The notes beneath the pieces are model-generated. The model did no database searches, had not been told where the DNA came from, and worked only from the letters and a program-made list of their open reading frames with translations. This document shows positions 52,000-60,934 of a stretch of DNA of 64,000 nucleotides, in pieces; the first letter of the stretch is position 1; each line of letters starts with the position of its first letter. The stretch is from Bugulina stolonifera (lineage: Eukaryota; Bryozoa; Gymnolaemata; Cheilostomatida; Bugulidae). The stretch is from the NCBI GenBank assembly GCA_935421135.1, contig OW285192.1, positions 6,032,001-6,096,000 of the forward strand. The letters run 5' to 3'. The position numbers and the translations under genes were made by a program.

Positions 52000-53312
52000 A
52001 AAGGGCCTATGATTTGACAATAAACCATTATATCCACAACTTGCCGTGCAAATGAAGAAACAGTCATACAAGCAATTTTAAATAGATATCATGTAATATT
52101 GGTATGCAAAGAATATAATATCAAAGTCCTACTTTCAACTGATATCCATATAATTGAATATTATATTTCACTGAGCTTAATTGACTGATGCAGATAAAGT
52201 TCAGCTAAACCAGTGTGAAAGCCATAAAACACTACAGTCGGTGAAAGTTATATTACGCAGACGCAGTTATCACTAAATAATTGATAAATTAAAATTTCCT
52301 ACTATACTGCATCTGTATACTTGTGATGCATTTTAATAATGTATACATGCAACATTAATCGAATTAGACCAAAGACAGTGTTTTGTTACAAAGGGGTACG
52401 TTGTTTGCCACATGACTGCTAGGGGTACTTAGGCTAAAAAAAGGTTGGGAACCCGTGATATAGCAGCATTCTATATTACACAAGCTATAGTAGTATATGT
52501 TTATTAAGTGGACATGATTGTGAATTTACAAGTACATTTTTGTGTATGCTTACAAACATTGCCATCCCCTTGAAACAGGACATTGTGTGTATTCAATTCA
52601 ATATGTGTATCGTGTGTATTATGACTTCAAAACTGATTGCAGTCTTTACCTTCAAATTCAGTGGCAAAGGAACATTTGAACACGAAAGTTTGAAACAAGA
52701 CGTTTCGAAACTGGAACGTTTTAAACTGTGTAGAATTACATTTAGAAGAACATAGCCCATAGATAACAAATTTAATTTAGTGCTCTACAAGTTTGTTGTG
52801 AAAACCAAAAAACACACAAGAAAAAAAATATAATAGTTAAAGTTCTGAATCTGTGGGGGGGGGGTTAGGGTTTGAGTTTGCAAATCGTCCAGTTATAAAA
52901 CGTCTAGTCAGGTTAGTACCCCTTAGCAGTCATGTGGCATTCAGTGTATGTATACATTATTAAAATGCATCAGTTAAACAAGTATACAAATTCAGTATGG
53001 TTTGAAATTTTTATTTATTGATTATTTAGTGATATGATAACTGCGTAACGCATTATATAACTTTCATCGATTGTAGTGTTTTATGGTTTTCACACTAGTT
53101 AAGCCCAGCTTTTTTGCATCAGTCACCTAGGCTCAGTAAAATACAATTCTGTTAGATGGATATCGGTTGAAAGTAGGACTTCGATATTACATGTATATTA
53201 TTTGCATACCAATATTACATGATATTTATTTAAAATTACTTGTAGCACTGTTTCTTCATTTGCACAGCAAGTTGTGAATAAAATGGTTTATTGTCAAATC
53301 ATAAGCAGCACC
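52000..53312. repeat. Inner palindrome in the spacer of the MULE element
   Basis: Arms at about 52000-52435 and 52915-53312 are inverted copies (for example CCACATGACTGCTAGGGGTA against TACCCCTTAGCAGTCATGTGG). The right arm lacks about 50-60 bp present in the left. A further partial copy of the same unit lies at about 53575-53645. This is a second, independent inverted repeat nested inside the large one. Confidence 0.75.
52663..52915. mobile_element. Truncated MULE-type MITE between the inner palindrome arms
   Basis: Starts GGCAAAGGAACATTTG and continues with units of the GACGTTTCGAAACTG type, then interior sequence shared with the MITE at 12907-13158 (for example TGTGTAGAATTACATTTAGA). The right end is degraded and abuts the palindrome arm. 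Confidence 0.65.
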
Positions 53313-53695
53313 TCAGCAAAACATCATCCTGCATGGACAGGTTGATTATTATAAAACTATAATTATTATTACAATAAAAATTTCTCACGCTTAATATTAA
53401 AACTACATGTAATTATTGGTTAAATTTGCTGCTGGATAAAATAAAACAGCTAATTTCCCTGATTAACTTTTTATGAAGAACAAAGGCAATCTAGAATTTC
53501 TACACTTCCAAACTTCTATAATTATAAATCCCTTGATTAAAAAATCATCACTGTATAACCAACCTCTTTTAGCCTAGGTACCCCTTAGCAGTCATGTAGC
53601 AAACAACGTACCCCTTTGTAGCAAACACTGTACCCCTTTGTAGAACTGTGTTTAATACGCACACATGTACATCTACATGTATAATATGTGCATTG

Positions 53696-54066
53696 TACCA
53701 AGTAACCAAGTTACCAAGTGACACTTATTTTTGTATAGATCCTTGGTTTTTCATGTTTGAATATGTTACAGCCAATCTGGTAATACCAATTCTACGACCA
53801 GCAGGCTGTTGGTTTTACTTATTGTTAGGTTTATATACGTATACAATGTATGCGTATACATTCTCTGATAAGTTACCCACCCCTACATATCATCCAACCA
53901 TACAATCACATATACATGTACATTGTATACGTATATAAACCTAACAATAAGTAAAGCCAACAGCCTGCTGGTCGTAGAATTGGTATTACCAGGAGTGACC
54001 GTAACACATTAAAATATCAAAAACCAAGGATCCACACAAAATAGGTGTAACTTGGTTATTTGGTAC
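53696..54066. repeat. Foldback repeat with about 150-bp arms
   Basis: The left arm (53696 to about 53850) and right arm (about 53920 to 54066) are inverted copies, including CCAGCAGGCTGTTGGTTTTA against TAAAGCCAACAGCCTGCTGG. The loop is about 70 bp. The right end directly meets the MITE at 54067. Confidence 0.8.
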
Positions 54067-54361
54067 GAATGTGCAAATGTTCGAAAAAGACAGTTCGAAA
54101 CGAGACGTTTCGAAAGTGGACAGTTCAACAACGCACAGTTCGAAACGCCTAACCCCATGCCCCAACCACTAGATTTCAACTAATTTTTGTTTTTAATACT
54201 ATTTTGTTCATTTAATCAGTTATATTAATTAGATAAAATTAATTATCTGCAAGTTTTGTTCTTCTAAATGTAATCTACACAGTTTCGAGCTGTGCTGTTT
54301 CAAACTGTCCAGTTGTAAAACGTCCTGTTTTGAACTGCCTTTTTCAAAATTTGCCTCTATC
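54067..54361. mobile_element. MULE-type MITE in the spacer
   Basis: Starts GAATGTGCAAATGTTCG, the inverse of the right end of the large element, and carries GACAGTTCGAAAC units at both ends. The interior is shared with the MITE at 12907-13158, in inverted orientation. No clear target duplication is seen, probably because the flanks are rearranged. Confidence 0.7.
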
Positions 54362-54382
54362 GTTATCAGACCAGGGGCATAA

Positions 54383-54566
54383 CTCTAGTTGCATGCAAAT
54401 CCCATAGTATTTTATTCAGTATCCTATCCATACTTGTGACTTTGTATATTAGTAACTATTAGACTACTACTACATGTAGTAGTAGTCTAATAGTTGCTAA
54501 TATACAAAGTCACAAGTATGGATAAGATACTGAATAAAATATTATGGGATTTGCATGCAACTAGAG
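54383..54566. repeat. Near-perfect 184-bp palindrome without a loop
   Basis: Arms of 92 bp meet at ACATGT (about 54472-54477). The outer ends are CTCTAGTTGCATGC and GCATGCAACTAGAG. Only a few mismatches are visible. Such a sequence could extrude as a cruciform. Confidence 0.9.
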
Positions 54567-54582
54567 GCAATTTCTATCGTGT

Positions 54583-57500
54583 ACTGTAAATAGTTCTATA
54601 AATTTTAGTTCATGCTTATGTGAGAACTGTTGGCTTTGCATTTTTAGTAGTTTGTGGACTTTTAGTTGTTATATAATAATGTAGAATAGAATTAACCCTT
54701 TTAACGACATGACGTACCAAAACATAGTGCTACAGAAAATGAATTGTACAAAGTTAATGCAGTTTTCGTCTCTGGCCACTTAGCTTGAGCCTATTTGGTA
54801 ATAATGGGAAGCTGTGCTCCTTATGTCAAGGTGATACAAGGTAAGCTAATATTGGTTGTGTTTGGAATGGCTAGGTGGGGCTGAACCATAAAATTCTATG
54901 GGCTGAACATTGCCCATTGATCATAATCAGAAGTTGTCCTCTCCCAAATGATCTCTTGGGAGAGGACAACTTCTAAATATGACCAATAGCTTATTAGTAC
55001 CAAATGATTGAAGAAATACATTTTGTGAAAAACAGTGTCACTGACATGGCCACAGAATTGAGATAGGGCCGAGCAAAACATTGTATGTACATTATTGATA
55101 TACCAGTACATGTCATTAATACAGAAAAATTTTATTATTCTTTCTGTTCATCTGGTATTCCCTTGAATTTTCTACTAGTTTAGATATTAAACTTATGTAA
55201 TACAACTGGCCAACTGCAACTGATTCCGAAAACTGATAATGAATTCAGTGAAAGTTCACAAACAAAATGTTGTGTGGTCACAGGATGCGGAATTGTATGT
55301 TAGTCTAAAGTAAATAAAATGATTTTCTATGAGCAAAATTTTGGTTTTAAGCAATATTTTAGGCATGTGATATAATGTACATTTATGTTAGTACATGTAC
55401 TCGTATGTTTGTATTATTGCTTAATAACTTGATTCAATTATTGCGACATATGTTAACTACATGTAAATGCTAGCTAAAAACTAATTCTCTGACTAGCAAC
55501 CCATACTAGGGCAATCTATTGAAATTTACATAGTTATACATATACATGTAGATGTACATATTCGGGCTGTGTCTGCTTTCTTACTAAAATATTTATTCGC
55601 CACAATCTTCCTGTAGGATCAGGTCTTTGGTTGGACACAGACATCCCAATGTGTGGAAGTTAATTTCAATAATCAAAACAGAAGATGTGTCAATACAGGT
55701 TGCACTAGAATTGGCAGACAGGGGTGAACCAGCCGTAAAGAAAGAATCGACAGAAACAAGGCCATTACGCAACAGTCTGCATCGGTTGGTAGCAGACTAT
55801 AGAAGAGAAAATATGGAAGACTTTCTAGAAGCTATTGGCCATTGCATCGTATATTTTACCAATAGAGATAAAAGATGTAATACTAGCTTTGAAATCAATG
55901 CGTGTCAGCCATTTATGGTCAAGTCAAAACCTGTTCATTTGTAGGTGCCATGTAAAACGACTTTCAATTTAATCAATCGTGTCTCATTGTGTATTAGATT
56001 ATGCTTTTTGTTTCAAGGGGAAGTACACAATATAATGTTTAGGTGCCTAAATAATTGGAGTTCTCCATTTCAATCATTTTATTTAGTTTGGTTTAATAAG
56101 TAGTTAACAAGAACATGTATCATCATCAATTAAAGTGACAACAGACTACGACCAACACTAAATGGAGAGAAGACAACTTCTGCAAGAACTGAAAACATTG
56201 AAATGATAACAGTGTAGTTAGGTGGGCATGTACTTTTACAAAGTTATACGTGGTGTATGCTATATTATTTTTAATGGAGGCCTATGCTAGAAATACCATG
56301 CATGTACATGTATGTACGGTATGCACTATACAAATCATCACTAGCACCCGAATTCTTTGCAACGCCACAAGATTGGCCAATTACTGAGGGGAAGACGCTG
56401 TGGTGTTTGCTACTTTTTGGTGACATACAGCAAACTTATGAATACAAGGTTGGTAGAACAAATAGATCTTTGCTGCTCTAAAAAGAGTTTAGGCAACAAG
56501 AAGACAATATTGCTGTTCAAATGTGAACACTCTGATAATTTACATACATGTAGTATATGTTGTTTGTACATGGTATTGGCATCGTTTGCGCTGCGCATGT
56601 TATGTACATGTGGGTATACAGTGCTCCAAACCCGCTAGTAAAATATGCTACGACCATCTAAGTGCAAAGCAAAAGACCACAGATGATTTATTATACAGTT
56701 GAGAAACAATATAATTATAAGTTATATAATGGATATACCCATATATACTCGTACATCATGACCGTGTGTGTTCAGGCGGACACAGTCTTGTGAGACTAAA
56801 CAAGGTTGAACACAGCACATCACCTGTACTGAAACCCCATGGGAATTGCACCCATTCACAATTTGTGTCAACCCGAGACATATTCCGCTGTTGAAAATGA
56901 ATATTATCAAACATAACTCTATTTTAGGCCTATGCACTACTGGTTAGTGATGTGTACAAGAACAATGTTAATACCTTTTCGTACATTGTCAGAGTGCAAC
57001 ATGTTCTTAACAAGGATCCCATTAAAGATGCTTGTATCTGGGTCTTTTCAACTTTCAGGAACATTAATTGAGAGCATCAACATCTGGTGACTGACAGCAT
57101 CTAATCAATTAGAACAATACTTTAAACAAGGTGTAATATTTGACAATCGAAGCAGGTCTCATTTCTCTGCGCTGCAAGCAACTTTCATACCTTACCAATC
57201 TCAGCCAATTAACTCGAACACACAGGGCAGCATGTAGCGCAACAACTCTGCAGTTCAAGTCTCCATCACGATTGTTTACACTAACAGAGCATTACGTAGA
57301 AGTACCTGTGGTAGAACCACTACCATTAACATGTTAAATTCTTTGAATAGCAAAATATAATTTATATAGCAGTATCAGACGTTGGGCAGTATCAGAAAAG
57401 TTAGATGATGACATTTTTAGATGGAGTTCTGAGGAGTTGAAATAGTTTTTCATCGTTAATCAAAAGCAAGTGGTCGTTAAACGTCTATAGAGAGAATACT

Positions 57501-59299
57501 GCGCCCACATCTGTCGATTTTCTCAAAAAGGTAAACTGTAAAACTGAAAAATGGTCAACTCATTAAGTGGATTTAAACCTAAGCATTATTAACCATTACC
57601 CTACTGCGATTTGCTAGCCTTAAAAAATTAGCTGTTCACCAACAAGATAGAGTCCAAGTCCATTGGGTTTAATACAGCACAAAGCTTTGTCTTGAAGCTG
57701 TTTACTGCTGAACTTGGATTTTACCACTTCAACTTTGCAAGTAAGAGAGGGAGGCAGGAGGCAGAGAGATTGTGAGCAGAGAGATTGTGAGGCAGACTGT
57801 AAATACCTGTAAGTCTATTACTATTATACAATTCATAGCAATGTAACTTAAAGTAATGTGAAACATGTATTACTATGCGTAACCTCTAATGTAAGCGAAT
57901 GGGATGGTGTATTTATATCTACATGTTAGCCAGAGATATAAAAAATAGGATCACTGGTGATAAAAATTATATCTGTAATAGAAGGTGAAATGCTTGTAGA
58001 CAGACAACTCACTTGACAGAACTAGTGCATACATGGAGCTGATGACGGTCAGAATGTCCATAGTTCACTAGGCCTGTTTGAAGGTGACCGCTTTATGGCT
58101 GCAATGTCTATAATTGAGGCAGACAGAAGAGAGATGTACCACGCTCCCACTAATTGTTTGACAACGCTAGAAGATGGGAGTCCCATTTCAACCGACTCGT
58201 ACTCCTACAATCAGTGATGAATACGTCAGATATAATATGTTTTGCTGAATAAACAAGGATACTTACAATACTCACTTATGTGAGCTCCCAGCGCATGTTA
58301 TTGATTCTAATACTCATATACATGTATGGCAGAAAAGCAGATGTGTAACTACTTGGTATACTAGCAACTAGTTTTTTTCACCTCGAGCCAAAGTGTGTTT
58401 AGGTCAAGTAAACTAACGGCAGCGAACAAACTGTTGACAGACGGTGTAGCATAAATATTTTCGAAAATCAGTAGTATAAACATGGTATTAGAAAAAAGAG
58501 TTTCAAAACTAACACAGTCACAGTACCAGTGAGATGTAATTTTCCTGCAGCATAACACACTGGTCAATTTGCTGTGTGTTAGCCTACAGATAGGATAGTG
58601 ATAAGTATCTGTTGAATAAAAAATTAAAGGCAAACAGTTAAGAACTGTAAGGTGAGGTTTGACTAAAAATTCACTGTTAACATGACAAATAAAACAAAAG
58701 TGTGGACAGATGAAATAGCCACTATACCATTAACTAGACTTTCACTTTGACTACAAATTTACAACTATTAAATTATTATTATAATATGCATAATAGCATA
58801 ATACTACATTTTTTTCTAATAAAGCATGATCCTATAATAATACTAAGCATTACAGCTAAAGTAATTATATTATATTATAATAAATAATTATTTTATAATT
58901 CTAAGTTTTAGAAGTCAAGTTTTAAATTAAAAAATACTAAGCTTTACTTAACACCAGCTGATTGACAAGGTTTTGGTGAAATAAAGTTGTAACACTCGTT
59001 TCACTCTATAGCCATGGTTTATTCAACACAGTATTCTACATAAAAGTAGAATAACGATTATTACATTAAAAAATTAGAGAAACTTGATTACTTGTAGGAC
59101 TTTACAAAGAGAAACTACATTATTGACAGGAAACGGAAACACTACTCTTTGCATACCATATCGGCAAAAGCTTCACAATACGATATAAAAGTTGCCGTAG
59201 AGTTATCTTCTTTTTTACGTTTTCGAACTGTCCGGTTGCGAATTGTCCAGTTTCGGAATGTCCTGTTTCGAACTGTCTTTTTCGAAAAGTCGCACATTC
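54583..59299. repeat. Right arm of the giant inverted repeat
   Basis: Inverted copy of 46394-51380, about 4.7 kb. It differs from the left arm by indels and scattered substitutions. It carries the second copy of the transposase C-terminal exon. Confidence 0.85.
55617..55944 (+). pseudogene. MULE transposase C-terminal exon, right-arm copy
   Basis: A plus-strand exon after an acceptor (cttcctgtag), ending at a stop at 55944. It includes GHRHPNVWKLISII and LHRLVADYRRENMEDFLEAI, parallel to the left-arm copy. It diverges near the end, where it reads through past the left-arm stop. Catalytic exons are absent. Confidence 0.7.
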
Positions 59300-59440
59300 A
59301 TCTTGTTTTGTCTTGATGTGAGTTCCTAGACCCCTTTTGGGGAAAGGAGGAACTATCAGGTTTACAGGTCTTCCGTTAGTCCGCTATTATCTCTCCAGTG
59401 CGGACTGCGGAGCTCTCTTGCAGTTCTGATCAGGAAACTG

Positions 59441-59738
59441 CAGAGCTGGGTCCAAGTCATAGATTTGACTTGACTCGCCAAGTCAAGTCACAAGTCGACT
59501 TGACTTGGACTTGCCAATTTGCTGACTTGACTTGACTTTGACTTGCGCATCAATGTAACTTGACTTGACTTGAGGCAGCACTGACTTGACTTCGACTTGA
59601 CTTGCCTTCAAAATTTTAGAAGTTATTTGACTTGACTTGACTTGAGGCAGCACTGACTTGACTTCGACTTGACTTGCCTCCAAAATTTTAGAAATAACTT
59701 GAATTGTTGACTTGCAAGTCGACTTGGACCCAACTCTG
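59441..59738. mobile_element. hAT-type MITE made of ACTTGACTTG repeats
   Basis: A 298-bp element with inverted ends CAGAGCTGGGTCCAAGTC and GACTTGGACCCAACTCTG, flanked by a perfect 8-bp duplication GGAAACTG (59433-59440 and 59739-59746). An 8-bp duplication with CAGAG-type ends indicates hAT. The interior is almost entirely tandem GACTTGACTTG with a repeated block of about 65 bp. Confidence 0.88.
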
Positions 59739-59746
59739 GGAAACTG

Positions 59747-60934
59747 TGTAAGAAAATGTTTATAATATATGTTTTAATTTTTATTTATACATTTAGATTT
59801 ATACTTTTATCGAGGTTTTCTGAAAGTTTACAGATAACATTTGTTAAAAGTAACTTGTTGACCACACATATATATTATTAACTTATTTATTACCTAAAAA
59901 TAAAATAGAAAGTAATAAAGATATTAATATTCTCTATTGTTGTTTGGCCCTAACCTTTTGGTTACTGTGATTAAATGTGCGTAATTATTGTGCTGATGCT
60001 AGCGAATTCTCGACTTCCCAGTGCTGGAGTAGCAATAGCTACACTAACAGCACTGAAATGCAAGATGTTGGCTACTAGGTACGATAAAGAGATCATAGTT
60101 GTCTAACTATTGGATAAGTGCAGTTACTGCATAGCAGTTATTAATAGCTGTACCGGCAGCAGTAAGATGTCAAATCATAGTTGCTGTGTGAGAATGACTA
60201 ACCTAATTTGCTTGAAAGTGGTGCGTTCTCAAAGGAACTTGGGCTAAGAAACGTACTAAACAGTTGAGGCTATAGCGGAAGCTTTCAAAGTCATCAGCAT
60301 GAAGATGAATCACAGTTTCTTGGTTGTTATCCTAAGAGCAACTGTGTTAGGGCAATATTGCACTATTTCGTGTAGGCTTAGATCTTTGTGGTTGCGGCAA
60401 TTGGGTTGGAAAATGACACCATGTGTTATGAAGAAGACAAATTCTCCATCTGGAATTTCACTGAAGAACCCTGGCTATGGCCAAAAAGCACACTGTTGCG
60501 CCTGCCTCGAGGGACGCAAAATGGTGTACCTTCTTTTATACTGAATAGGTAATGCCTACAGGACCAAGTGTCTAACTTGGGTGGACTCAGGCGTCAACTC
60601 ACAATGATGTTGTTAGTTTCAAATTTCTAGAACAGTATAAAAGTGTACTAGATTATTTATTGCTTGTCATTGACAAACTGATCACTCCAAACTGTGCGGT
60701 TATAGCTCAAGTATTTGTAAGTAAGCAGGCTTGAACCATTTATCAGATTCAGACATTTATGCTTTTGTGTTTCAACCTTAATTCTAACATTTTTTGCTTA
60801 CTGCTGTATCGGCCTTCCTACTACATGTACATGGACTACAATATTGCTTGTCTAAATTAACCCCAGACATATACCACCTCATCATCCAGGTTTCCAATAC
60901 ATGTATTACCTAAATGTACATGGCATCTACAGGA
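59747..60934 (+). other. Upstream region of the RING/B-box gene, with a possible orphan frame
   Basis: Mostly AT-rich. A plus-strand frame at about 60373-60543 (after an acceptor-like aggcttag) reads IFVVAAIGLENDTMCYEEDK and later WNFTEEPWLWPKSTL, with no gene context; it may be a remnant. An acceptor (atctacag) at 60932 lies two bases before the TRIM-like ATG, so that gene probably has a noncoding first exon in this region. Confidence 0.35.

Larger units (their letters stand above)
46394..59299. mobile_element. 12.9-kb inverted-repeat MULE-type transposon
   Basis: The element lies between 9-bp direct repeats ATCTTGTTT at 46385-46393 and 59300-59308. Its left arm (46394 to about 51380) and right arm (about 54583 to 59299) are inverted copies. 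The outer ends contain four 15-bp units of the GACAGTTCGAAACCG type. Each arm carries an exon matching the C-terminal region of MULE transposases. The 9-bp duplication and the transposase fragment both point to the Mutator superfamily. The catalytic core of a transposase was not found, so the element looks non-autonomous or decayed. The 3.2-kb spacer is filled with smaller palindromes and MITE copies. Confidence 0.85.

Noticed and set aside
59483..59683. Minus-strand repetitive frame (SQVEVKSVLPQ type)
   Set aside because: A by-product of the ACTTGACTTG tandem repeats in the hAT MITE, not a protein.
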